In this document: piece after piece, positions 1 through 6,560 of the stretch
How positions within the stretch are numbered: the stretch's first letter is position 1
How the letters are laid out: every line of letters begins with the position of its first letter
From: CAZMVU01 sp964569295
Lineage (GTDB): Bacteria > Hydrogenedentota > Hydrogenedentia > Hydrogenedentales > JAGMZX01
NCBI GenBank assembly: GCA_964569295.1
Contig: CAZMVU010000137.1
Coordinates: forward strand, 1-13,144
Length of the DNA: 13,144 bases
Direction: 5' to 3'
Translations under genes and position numbers: made by a program
Notes under the pieces: generated by a model
What the model was told of the DNA's origin: nothing
What the model saw: only the letters and a program-made list of their open reading frames with translations
Databases searched by the model: none

Positions 1-98
1 CCTTTTTGCTTCACTTTTTCACCAACAGCGCGGTAGTACAAAAACTGCACCCATAGATCATTTCGCAGTTTGTCGAGTTCCTTCTCACAAGCGCGCAT
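1..98 (-). CDS. Possible partial CDS running off the left edge (weak)
   Basis: An open minus-strand frame with ATG at 98-96 runs to the window edge without a stop. Its translation begins MRACEKELDKLRNDLW and continues with a basic, tyrosine-containing stretch. The frame is also open upstream of this ATG, so the start is uncertain, and I see no clear Shine-Dalgarno before it. I do not recognise the protein. Part of the same DNA (30-56) resembles a stretch at the far right end of the window that is clearly intergenic, which argues against coding. The real extent lies outside the window. Confidence 0.2.
   Translation of the reverse strand, partial: MRACEKELDKLRNDLWVQFLYYRAVGEKVKQK
30..56. repeat. 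Degenerate 27-bp motif shared with 12989-13015
   Basis: The 27 bases here and those at 12989-13015 match at 21 of 27 positions in the same orientation, without gaps. Both end in CCCATAG and carry an AACTGC core. I infer a dispersed intergenic repeat, but two diverged copies are thin evidence and chance plus convergent composition cannot be excluded. Confidence 0.3.
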
Positions 99-197
99 TG
101 CGCCGCCGGAGATCGGGGAGCGTGGCGGCTGGCCGGCGCCCCGCCCGAGCAGTTTGGCGGTGTCGTCCTGAAATGTTGCGGAACGCTGGAGGAAATA

Positions 198-260
198 GAC
201 AGGATTGACAAGATGAACAGGATTGGAAAAATGAATCTTGTTCATCTTGTCAATCCTGTC
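198..260. repeat. 27-bp inverted repeat (long hairpin)
   Basis: The arm at 198-224 (begins GACAGGATTGACAAG) is the reverse complement of 234-260 at 26 of 27 positions. The one mismatch would be a G-U pair in RNA, and the loop is 9 nt. The GACAGGATT-type unit recurs inside each arm. Sequences of this kind (CCTGT-ATCCTGT-type units) are, from memory, dispersed intergenic repeats in many bacterial genomes. It lies just upstream of the broken MNT/HEPN gene. The hairpin lacks a following T tract, so it is not an obvious intrinsic terminator. Confidence 0.85.
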
Positions 261-279
261 CATGAGAAGGCGCCGGACT

Positions 280-559
280 ATGAATGCACAGGTTCCACTG
301 GATAAGCACGTGCTGGCGGCGTTCTGCCGCAAGTGGCGGGGCTGCGAGTTTTCCCTGTTCGGCTCCGCGTTGCGCGAGGATTTCGGTCCTCACAGCGACC
401 TGGACTTCGGTAATCGGACTGCGGAACATCAACGCGCACGAATCCGGCGAGATACGGCACGACAAAGTATGGGCCCTCTGCCGGGACCGCCTCCCCGCCT
501 TGATTGAAAATTGGAGCGGTCGGGCGTCGACAACGCACCGCCCGGGGGAGGACGGCTGA
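280..559 (+). pseudogene. MntA-HepT type toxin-antitoxin remnant (internal deletion, frameshifted)
   Basis: From ATG 280 the first frame encodes the start of a minimal nucleotidyltransferase antitoxin. It contains FGSALREDFGPHSDLD, which fits the GS-x10-DxD metal/nucleotide motif of the MNT family. Around 405-415 the similarity jumps to another frame, which reads VIGLRNINAHESGEI, then VWALCRDRLPALIE, and stops at 557-559. This matches the C-terminal end of HepT/DUF86 HEPN toxins, with the RNxxxH motif (Arg at 422-424, His at 437-439). Intact MntA and HepT are about 100-140 aa each and normally adjacent. Here the second half of one and the first half of the other are absent, which implies a deletion of some hundreds of bases. 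No functional product is expected. An ATG at 238 in the same frame lies inside the upstream inverted repeat, so 280 is the better start. Confidence 0.7.
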
Positions 560-654
560 GTGTTCAATCAATTCGCGGGATACCAGGATGACTTCCGGGA
601 CTGGTGGTGCAAGCAGCGGCATATGGCGTACGTTATTGCCACGATTGGCGAATG

Positions 655-1197
655 TCATCCCGGCGGGGAGAGGAGGATTTGGAGGCGTCCCCGGGCACGT
701 GCAAGCAGCCGCTCGATGCTCTTCGGCGTGGTGTTTAGCGCATGGCCCATCTCCTGCCCGCTCAGCCCTTCGAAGTAGCGCAAGACAATGACGATACGAT
801 ACTTGGGAGGCAAGTTTTCAAGCGCATCTTGAATAGCCCGCTCCCGTTCCCGGCGCTCCATGTGCATCGAGGGGGATGCACCAGGGTCCGGTCCATCGGG
901 TAGCGGGTTGACGGGGAGGGGGCGTTTTTTGCGCCTGAAGTCGATACAGCGCCGCGTGAGTACCCGGTAGAGATAGGTGCGAAAGGCCGCGTCTGGCCGG
1001 TAGCGGTGGGCGGCGTTCAGGATGCTTAAAAAAGCGTCTTGAACCAGGTCTTCCGCCTCGACAGCGTCGCCCGTGTAGCGCACCGCGACCCGCCACGCCG
1101 CGGCCTGATGACGGATAACCAATTGCTCGAAGGCGGCCATGTCGCCGCCGCCCGCGGCCTGCATGAGCGATTCGTCAGTAGGATCGGCGTCATGCAA
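655..1197 (-). CDS. ECF-type RNA polymerase sigma factor (sigma-70 family)
   Basis: This 180-aa protein has the two-domain ECF layout. Region 2 spans about residues 21-92: AAFEQLVIRH, then the core-binding DLVQDAFL at 50-57, then the YLYRVLTRRCIDFRRK promoter-melting/-10 helix. Region 4 spans about 120-172, with ALENLPPKYRIVIVLRYFEGLS followed by a helix-turn-helix. The P-rich linker at 92-110 lacks region 3, as in ECF factors. The start is a TTG at 1197, supported by AGGAAG upstream; the first in-frame ATG (residue 12) has no ribosome site. The start lies inside the 3' end of the ABC permease gene (8-bp overlap), so translation is probably coupled to it. It is last in the exporter operon. 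No anti-sigma gene is recognisable after it. Family assignment is certain; the ECF subgroup and target genes are not determinable. Confidence 0.93.
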   Translation of the reverse strand: MHDADPTDESLMQAAGGGDMAAFEQLVIRHQAAAWRVAVRYTGDAVEAEDLVQDAFLSILNAAHRYRPDAAFRTYLYRVLTRRCIDFRRKKRPLPVNPLPDGPDPGASPSMHMERRERERAIQDALENLPPKYRIVIVLRYFEGLSGQEMGHALNTTPKSIERLLARARGRLQILLSPPG

Positions 1198-1927
1198 TCC
1201 AGCGCTTCCTGATGTTGCGGAGGCTCACGGCAAAAAGCGCGGCACAAAATGCCGCCAAGGCCGCCAGGCTCAGGGCATAGGGCATGGTTGCCGCGCCGCG
1301 GATGGCGCCATGGAGCATATCGGCGCCGTAGGTGAGAGGCAATACGTACGAGAGTGGCCGCAAGACGAAGGGCAATTGCTCGATGGGGAAAAAGAGCCCA
1401 CACAGGAAGATCATGGGGAAACGGAAGAAATTGGAGAAGGTCTGCGCCTCAAAGACTTCGCTCACAGAGACGGCCACGAACAAGCCGAGAAAGGTGGAAC
1501 TGACGGCAATCAGGAACACGGCCGGTAGCAGCGCCAGCCAGTTCACACCAGACAGGTCCACGAGGAAGGCGGCCATCAGAACGGGGACGAAGGCATTGGC
1601 CATGCCGAACAGGATGGCGCCGGCGGTTTTGGCCAGCATGAGCAGTTCGAGTGGGATAGGCGCCAGTAGCAAGCGTTCGAAGGAACGGCCCTTCTTTTCA
1701 AAGGTGACTGTGACGGCGAGCATGGAAGTGGTGCCGAAGAGCACGGATACCGCCATGACGCCAGGTAATACCGTACTGACACTCTCCATGCCCTGACCGG
1801 ATTTGATGAAGAACATGGCCGTCCACGCAAAAGGAAAGACCAGGCCCCAACTGATATTGGGCGGCTTGAGGTAGTACGACCGCATATCTTTGACCAGAAT
1901 GTTCCAAAAGGCAATCCCATGTTTCAT
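1190..1927 (-). CDS. ABC-2 type transporter permease
   Basis: A 245-aa integral membrane protein with six hydrophobic segments near residues 25-42, 52-74, 100-125, 131-155, 170-187 and 217-236. The cytoplasmic FEKKGRSFERLLLAPIP stretch (76-92) after the second segment is typical of ABC-2/DrrB-NatB-like permeases, as is the PIEQLP loop with PLSYVLPLTY before the last segment. It should form the membrane channel of an exporter with the ATPase encoded just upstream. The start ATG at 1927 overlaps the ATPase stop in an ATGA quartet (1924-1927), a sign of translational coupling. A longer in-frame extension to 2176 only reads antisense-like through the ATPase gene and is rejected. Substrate (drug, lipid, polymer or ion) cannot be told from sequence. 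Confidence 0.92.
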   Translation of the reverse strand: MKHGIAFWNILVKDMRSYYLKPPNISWGLVFPFAWTAMFFIKSGQGMESVSTVLPGVMAVSVLFGTTSMLAVTVTFEKKGRSFERLLLAPIPLELLMLAKTAGAILFGMANAFVPVLMAAFLVDLSGVNWLALLPAVFLIAVSSTFLGLFVAVSVSEVFEAQTFSNFFRFPMIFLCGLFFPIEQLPFVLRPLSYVLPLTYGADMLHGAIRGAATMPYALSLAALAAFCAALFAVSLRNIRKRWIA

Positions 1928-2919
1928 GCGCCGTCTCCTTTGCCCATCTTTTCGCGCTCCTGCTTCATGATGGTGGCTTCGATGCCTGTAATGTGGACGA
2001 ACACATCCTCCAGGGAGGGGCGAATCTTGCGGGCTTCGAACACCTCCTGGCCGTGCTCTTCGATCAGCCGCACCAGTGGCCCGATGCGAACCGGGTCGCG
2101 CGACTCGACCCGAAGCGCGGTAGACGCAACCGTGGTGCATTCGAGCGCAGGAAAGGTTTCGCGAACCACATCGCACAAGGCCCCGGCGCCGCTCGCCACG
2201 CCGAACTCGACCACGTTGCGCCCCTGGGTCTCACGCATCAGGTCCGCAACCGCATCGGTGCGGATGATGTGTCCCTCGACGATAAACGCGATCCGCCCGC
2301 AGAGCCGCTCGGCTTCCTCGATGTAGTGCGTGGTCAGCAGGATCGTGGTGCCGGCGGCATTCAGGTCGGCAATCAATTGGCGGATCTGTCTTGCGCTGGC
2401 CACATCGATACCGGTGGTCGGCTCGTCGAGGAACAGAATGGGCGGTTTGTGGATAATCCCGGCGGCGATGGTCAGTTTGCGCTTCATGCCCTTGGAATAG
2501 GCGCCGAATTTGCGCGCCGCCGCCTGCGACAACCCGAAAGACTCGAGCAGTTCGCGAGCCCGTTCTTCCCGTTCCCGCCGGGGCATGCCGTAGAGCGCAC
2601 CGCAAAAGCTGAGGTTCTCGAATCCGGTCAACTCAGGATACAGATTACTCTCATCAGGCACAATGCCCAGAAGATGCTGCGCGGCCTTCGGGTTCCGGGA
2701 GCAGTCGATGCCTGCGATGTGAATGGTTCCCTTGTCCGGGCGCGCCAGGCCGGTCATCATCGTGATCGTCGTGGTCTTACCCGCGCCATTGGGGCCAAGT
2801 AAGCCGAACAATTCGCCTTCGCGCACGTCGAACGTGACCGACTCAACGGCGGTGACGTCGCCGAACTGTTTCGCCAGGCGGGTAACGGTAATGATTGCTG
2901 CTGAAGTTGTGTTTGCCAT
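1924..2919 (-). CDS. ABC transporter ATP-binding protein (NatA/DrrA-like exporter)
   Basis: A 331-aa nucleotide-binding subunit. Visible motifs are Walker A GPNGAGKT (42-49), a Q-loop region reading GIVPDESNLYPELTG in which Gln is replaced by Asp (as in many NatA/DrrA-type proteins), a signature variant YSKGMKRK (141-148) in place of LSGGQ, Walker B ILFLDEP (161-167) and the switch His188 in TTH. After about residue 215 follows the C-terminal extension usual for this exporter group, ending in a charged tail. ATG at 2919 is preceded by AGGAG at a 7-nt spacing. It is the first gene of the operon with the ABC-2 permease (ATGA overlap) and the ECF sigma factor. The protein powers export across the inner membrane; the substrate is unknown. 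Confidence 0.94.
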   Translation of the reverse strand: MANTTSAAIITVTRLAKQFGDVTAVESVTFDVREGELFGLLGPNGAGKTTTITMMTGLARPDKGTIHIAGIDCSRNPKAAQHLLGIVPDESNLYPELTGFENLSFCGALYGMPRREREERARELLESFGLSQAAARKFGAYSKGMKRKLTIAAGIIHKPPILFLDEPTTGIDVASARQIRQLIADLNAAGTTILLTTHYIEEAERLCGRIAFIVEGHIIRTDAVADLMRETQGRNVVEFGVASGAGALCDVVRETFPALECTTVASTALRVESRDPVRIGPLVRLIEEHGQEVFEARKIRPSLEDVFVHITGIEATIMKQEREKMGKGDGA

Positions 2920-3068
2920 TAGTCCGCTCCTATGTCATCTTTGACTATTCGCAATCCTTTGAGCCGTTTGCCGGGGCCCATTGTCCATACTTCACAGGAT
3001 GCGCCGGTATGGGCGTTGAGAGCGGTTCTGGCCCACCGGCTGGCTCTATGAGTCGCGATGTATGCGCC

Positions 3069-3104
3069 CTTTGGACTGCGGTGGCAAGCCGCCGCAGTCC
3101 AAAG
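3069..3104. repeat. 17-bp palindromic hairpin with 2-nt loop
   Basis: The left arm (3069-3085, CTTTGGACTGCGGTGGC) pairs with 3088-3104 at all 17 positions, one being a T-G (G-U type) pair, around an AA loop. It looks like a REP-type palindromic unit. GGACTGCGG...CCGCAGTCC units of this type are, from memory, common between genes in Hydrogenedentota- and Planctomycetota-like genomes. It lacks a T tract on either side, so a role as a simple intrinsic terminator is unlikely. Confidence 0.8.
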
Positions 3105-3180
3105 TTCCGCCAACGGTCTGCGTATCCCGGCCGCTCGTTGGTATTCGCTGTCACGGGGCAGATTGTCGAACGAGTCTGAG

Positions 3181-3211
3181 CCTATAAACCATACGGCTAA
3201 ATAATTGACAA
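3181..3211 (-). promoter_or_regulatory. Weak sigma70-like promoter candidate for the ABC/sigma operon
   Basis: On the minus strand TTGTCA (3211-3206, 5/6 of TTGACA) is followed after 17-19 nt by TTTATAGG (3188-3181), which is only a partial -10 match. It sits in the AT-rich patch and would leave a leader of about 250 nt containing the 17-bp hairpin before the ATPase start. Low confidence. Confidence 0.22.
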
Positions 3212-3238
3212 TACTACAACAAATATACGTAGATGAAC

Positions 3239-4327
3239 TCATGTCGCGCCCGCTTGCCAGTCGCCGCGGCGGATGTGTGGATCATTATAGTGTTCGAGGA
3301 AGAACTTGACGAGCACGTCGATGTATTCGCTGAGGTGGGGGCAGTGCACGCCGTAATGCGCCATGACGGCCTCGGTCTTTGTGGTGTCGTATTCGATGGG
3401 GTGGTCGGCGTATTGGAAAGCCTCGTAGGGCACGCCGGTGATTTTTGCGATGAAGCCGCGCCTCATGATGGGGGCGAGGATTCTCGGGTTCAGGCGCAGC
3501 AGGGGCTTGAAGGTGCCCATGGCCGCGCAGGTGAGGTCGAAAAACTCGTCGTAGGTGCAGGGGTTTGGGTCGGTGAGGTGGTAGGCCTGGTTGGCGGCGT
3601 GCTCGTCCATGAGCAGGTAGTACATAGCATCGGCGACATAATCCACGGGTACGAGGTGGAAGTAAGTGTCCGCCCCTTTGGGTACAACAAGGTGCAGGCG
3701 CCGCTTGATCATGGTCATGGCGTAGTAGGGGCCGTCGATCTTTTCGATGCGGCCGTGCTTCGTGTCGCCGATGACATAGCCGGGACGGTAGATCACGCTT
3801 GGAATACGGTCCCAGCGTTCACGCACGAGCTTCTCGGACTCGAACTTGGTTTCGTCGTAGTTATTCTTGAAGCTTTGGCCCATGTCGAAGTCATCTTCGG
3901 AGAAGCGGCCCTTGTAATAACCGACCACGGCCGTTGTGCTGGCGAAGGCGAGCCGGTTGAAATTGGGGCACTTCGCGATGAAATCGAGCACGTTGCGGGT
4001 GCCCTCGACGTTGACTTTCCAGGCCACTTCGCGCGGCACGGAGAGGTTGTAGATGGCGCCGAGGTGGATGCACTTGGTCATCGTGTTTTTGAGTTTGTCC
4101 TGCAGTGCGGGTTCGAGGCCGAGATCCGGTTTCGTGATGTCGCCCGGCACCACGTGAATGCGTTTGCGTGCTTCCTCGGGCGCGTTGGCGTCGAGGAAGT
4201 CATTGAGCCGCTGGATGAAGTTGCCAAATTCGAGCAGATACAACTCTTCCTCGTGGTCGAAGAAGTGGGGGAGCAGGTACTGCCCGATAAAGCCGCCGGC
4301 GCCGGTGAAGAAGATGGTGTTTGCCAT
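3239..4327 (-). CDS. Extended SDR / NAD(P)-binding reductase (thioester-reductase-like)
   Basis: A 362-aa Rossmann-fold protein of the extended short-chain dehydrogenase/reductase type. The N-terminal nucleotide-binding motif is TGAGGFIG (8-15). The active-site set is Ser130/Thr131 in FASTTAVVG and Tyr157-x3-Lys161 in NNYDETKFESEKLVRE. RPGYVIGDTKHG (about 181-192) and the NNYDETKF...E block look most like NAD_binding_4 proteins (thioester reductases, fatty acyl-CoA reductases, SDR-type lipid/sugar reductases) rather than nucleotide-sugar epimerases such as GalE. It probably reduces an acyl thioester or a related carbonyl, but a sugar or steroid substrate is possible. Start ATG 4327 follows a purine-rich GGAAAGGCGGA stretch. 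It lies 54 bp downstream of the membrane protein gene and is the last gene of this cluster. Confidence 0.88.
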   Translation of the reverse strand: MANTIFFTGAGGFIGQYLLPHFFDHEEELYLLEFGNFIQRLNDFLDANAPEEARKRIHVVPGDITKPDLGLEPALQDKLKNTMTKCIHLGAIYNLSVPREVAWKVNVEGTRNVLDFIAKCPNFNRLAFASTTAVVGYYKGRFSEDDFDMGQSFKNNYDETKFESEKLVRERWDRIPSVIYRPGYVIGDTKHGRIEKIDGPYYAMTMIKRRLHLVVPKGADTYFHLVPVDYVADAMYYLLMDEHAANQAYHLTDPNPCTYDEFFDLTCAAMGTFKPLLRLNPRILAPIMRRGFIAKITGVPYEAFQYADHPIEYDTTKTEAVMAHYGVHCPHLSEYIDVLVKFFLEHYNDPHIRRGDWQAGAT

Positions 4328-4381
4328 GATGTCCGCCTTTCCTGTTAGGGAGCACCCGTAGAGCCAGCGGGTGGCGCCCGC

Positions 4382-5683
4382 TCAGTAGCTTGTTCCAAAC
4401 ACCCTGCACGTCCATTCCTGGTGTACGCCCCATGGGGTGCGTGTGCACTCCCAGGCCGAGTAGCAGGACATGGCGAGCAGCAGCAAGAGCACCACCCAAT
4501 GCCAGGGCCGGCGCACGCGCCGGAGAATTGGCACGCCCATAAGCAGGAGCACCGGCATGGCTGCGATGTGCCAGCGGAAACCGTAGGCCGCGCCGCCGTA
4601 GTTGTTCGTGCGCAGTACATAGTAAAGGGTCAGCACGAGAAACGCCAGCAGCCCCGCCAGAACCCAGCCGCGGCAACGGGTATCCCTCTTGAATGCGGCC
4701 AGTAGCGTTCCCGCTATGCCGAACCAGAGTACCGGGAAGAGTGTGAACGAGCCGAACCGGCCCACGTGCATGTGGAAGAAATAAAGGCTCTTCGGCTCGC
4801 ATAGCGCGTCGAGCCCCGTCGGGTTACGCCAGTACGAGGCTTCGTAGAGGTAGAGTTCCGGGCGCATCTGCACGGGCAACGGACTTCCTGTTACGGCAAG
4901 CATGACCCCAAAGTGTACGGCGAGGGGCGCGAGCACGCCCAATGCGCCCCAGGTGAAGGCATAGCGGGGAAAACGGTACAAGAGGTAGAGTCCCGGCGGT
5001 ACGATGAAGATGGTGATCGGCATGTCGAAGGTAAAGACCAGCCCCGCCGCCAGGCCGAATCCGAAGAACCGCCACCGGTGCGCGGGTGCGTGTCCTGTTG
5101 CGGGGCCGAGCGCGCACCACAGTGCCGCCATGAGCATGCCTGCCGCCGGCACATGGTTGTCGATGTGCGTGGCGAATCCGATCAGTTGCGTGCCAAAGGC
5201 GAGCGCGAACAGGAGGTAGACCCGCAGCCACGGATTGGGAAGCAACCAGCGCAGCATGGCGGCAAAACAAAGAAGGGCGAGGATGTAGGGCAGGGTGACC
5301 AGGGTCAAGACCATCACGCGTAACAGGGCGCGCAAATCGTCCCGTTCGGCGAGGTCCCATCCGAGCAGATGGTGTGCCAGCCAATATTCACCCGCCATCA
5401 TGAGCGGGAGCAGGGGCGGCTTGGTCGAATACAGTTTGCCGTCGATTTCGACTTTGTCGACGGTGAAATCGGCGCAGGGGTTGGGCGGCATGTCCGGGTC
5501 GTGGCCGATAACCCAAGTGCCGTGGTGGACGAGGCTGTATGCACTGGCCAGCCGGCTGAACGCGGTATCGCCGAGGGTATCCCCATGCGACAGGTAGCCT
5601 GCGCACGCCGCCGCCACCGCAATGATCAGGGCTTGCAGCACCGCTGCCGTTCTTGCGCCGCTTTGTGGTTGAGCTTGCGTCAC
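4382..5683 (-). CDS. Multi-pass membrane protein, GT-C glycosyltransferase-like
   Basis: A 433-aa, strongly hydrophobic protein with roughly ten membrane segments (first near 13-31, last near 396-412). After the first segment comes a periplasmic loop with GDTAFSRLASAYSLVHHGTW, then HDPDMPPNP and DGKLYSTKPPLLPLMMA. This arrangement (acidic residues after TM1, then a K-LYS-KPPL motif before TM2) is typical of GT-C fold transferases of the PMT/ArnT-like group, which move sugars from polyprenyl-phosphate donors to acceptors on the outer face of the membrane. Donor and acceptor are unknown. Start ATG 5683 lies 18 bp after the lipoprotein stop, so the two are probably co-transcribed. A distantly related membrane protein of unknown function is the alternative. 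Confidence 0.72.
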   Translation of the reverse strand: MTQAQPQSGARTAAVLQALIIAVAAACAGYLSHGDTLGDTAFSRLASAYSLVHHGTWVIGHDPDMPPNPCADFTVDKVEIDGKLYSTKPPLLPLMMAGEYWLAHHLLGWDLAERDDLRALLRVMVLTLVTLPYILALLCFAAMLRWLLPNPWLRVYLLFALAFGTQLIGFATHIDNHVPAAGMLMAALWCALGPATGHAPAHRWRFFGFGLAAGLVFTFDMPITIFIVPPGLYLLYRFPRYAFTWGALGVLAPLAVHFGVMLAVTGSPLPVQMRPELYLYEASYWRNPTGLDALCEPKSLYFFHMHVGRFGSFTLFPVLWFGIAGTLLAAFKRDTRCRGWVLAGLLAFLVLTLYYVLRTNNYGGAAYGFRWHIAAMPVLLLMGVPILRRVRRPWHWVVLLLLLAMSCYSAWECTRTPWGVHQEWTCRVFGTSY

Positions 5684-5701
5684 CGCACGCGTCCGAATTC
5701 T

Positions 5702-6313
5702 CTAGAAAATGTTCGTGATACGCGACCACGTGCGCCCGACAAAGCCGGGGCGTTCTTCAGCGGCGACGGTTTGCACGACATCTTCCTGGGTGGGCACCCA
5801 TTCCCCGTTGATGTACTCCTCTGTCTTCTCCGCGACGAACAACGATCCCACCTCGGTCCAGTATCCGCTGCGCAATTCCAAGGTAATGGTTTCCTCGCCG
5901 GTGCTCCGCAGAAAGCCGTCATCCTCGCGGGCGTCTGCTTTGTTGCGGCGCAGCGGGGTGGCGAAGCGTATCTTGTCTACCGTAACCTCGGCCACATAGG
6001 GGACGGCACGCGAGTCTGCGCCGCGCAGGTTTACCTCGACTTCCGGCGGTTCGCCCGGATATTCGACGTATTCCTTGTAATAATAGGGCTTTTTGCGCAG
6101 GAGATCGTGCTTGCCGTTCTGGCTTCGACGTTCCACAGCGGCCAGATGGTCGCGCGTCATCGTGCGCACCTGCGCCTCGAGTTTATCGGGCGCCGCGTTG
6201 GGGTTCGCCTGTTCGAGCCGTACCGCGCCTCCGGCCGGGCCAAACCGCCCGCAACCGCCGCCGCCCGCGAGCAATACCAGGCACATTGCACTTATCGCCA
6301 TCGATCGCACCAT
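5702..6313 (-). CDS. Putative lipoprotein of unknown function
   Basis: A 203-aa protein with a short N-terminal hydrophobic signal ending AGGGGC (Cys21), a plausible but weak lipobox because Gly occupies all the preceding positions. The mature part is charged and soluble, with a basic KPYYYKEYVEYPGEPP segment (75-90) and predicted beta-strands (VAEVTVDKIRFATPL, ETITLELRSGYW). It has no motif I recognise. ATG 6313 is preceded by AGGAAGAG with a 6-nt spacer, which fixes the start. It leads the cluster with the GT-C-like protein and the SDR, so an envelope role is inferred. A simple secreted protein is possible if Cys21 is not acylated. Confidence 0.75.
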   Translation of the reverse strand: MVRSMAISAMCLVLLAGGGGCGRFGPAGGAVRLEQANPNAAPDKLEAQVRTMTRDHLAAVERRSQNGKHDLLRKKPYYYKEYVEYPGEPPEVEVNLRGADSRAVPYVAEVTVDKIRFATPLRRNKADAREDDGFLRSTGEETITLELRSGYWTEVGSLFVAEKTEEYINGEWVPTQEDVVQTVAAEERPGFVGRTWSRITNIF

Positions 6314-6501
6314 GAGTAACTCTTCCTGCTGAGAAAGCCGGTCTGGTTCTGTTCGACGCTATACCGTCCAAACCGCATTTCTTGTTTCGTGCGGCACTTC
6401 TCCAGGCCGCGGGCGTTGCCCGTCTCGTTATCCATATGGCCGTGCCAACTTTCCACACACGGTCTGTTTCCCGGTTCCATGAAGCGCCTATGATACACAA
6501 G

Positions 6502-6539
6502 CCGCGGGACGAGACACCACCCGGCGCCCCGTCCCGCGG
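6502..6539 (-). terminator. Terminator-like hairpin downstream of the zinc-ribbon gene (no T tract)
   Basis: Perfect 10-bp arms CCGCGGGACG (6502-6511) and CGTCCCGCGG (6530-6539) flank an 18-nt loop, 21 bp beyond the stop of the minus-strand zinc-ribbon gene. The stem is very GC-rich but no U run follows, so it may only stabilise the 3' end or be a repeat. The rest of 6314-6560 shows no gene; a 68-codon open stretch there overlaps the lipoprotein start and has no ribosome site. Confidence 0.4.
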
Positions 6540-6560
6540 GGAATCGCTTTAGCCAACGCG

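Larger units (their letters stand above)
2920..3238. other. Intergenic region upstream of the ABC/sigma operon
   Basis: These 319 bases separate two minus-strand operons. No convincing gene is present. They hold a compact 17-bp hairpin (3069-3104), an AT-rich patch at about 3181-3236 with a weak promoter candidate on the minus strand, and otherwise sequence with no recognisable content. Confidence 0.6.

Noticed and set aside
560..778. GTG-started 72-codon plus-strand frame just after the HepT-like stop
   Set aside because: It runs antisense into the sigma factor gene, has no ribosome site and matches nothing I recognise.
1993..2802. 269-codon plus-strand open frame opposite the ABC ATPase
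   Set aside because: The minus strand holds a complete set of ATPase motifs; this frame is its shadow.
3087..3120. GGAACTT on the minus strand upstream of the ABC operon as an ECF-type -35 for autoregulation
   Set aside because: No CGTC/GTC-type -10 follows at 15-17 nt, and the motif abuts the edge of a palindromic repeat, so it is probably coincidental.
3233..4348. 371-codon plus-strand open frame opposite the SDR gene
   Set aside because: It is antisense to a protein with clear TGxxGxxG and YxxxK motifs, has a valine- and histidine-rich composition with no family signature, and arises from GC-rich codon bias.
5369..6319. 316-codon plus-strand open frame across two minus-strand genes
   Set aside because: It crosses the boundary between the GT-C-like and lipoprotein genes and has no recognisable content.
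6292..6498. 68-codon minus-strand frame between the zinc-ribbon and lipoprotein genes
   Set aside because: It overlaps the well-supported lipoprotein start, has no Shine-Dalgarno and no motif; more likely intergenic or repeat sequence.
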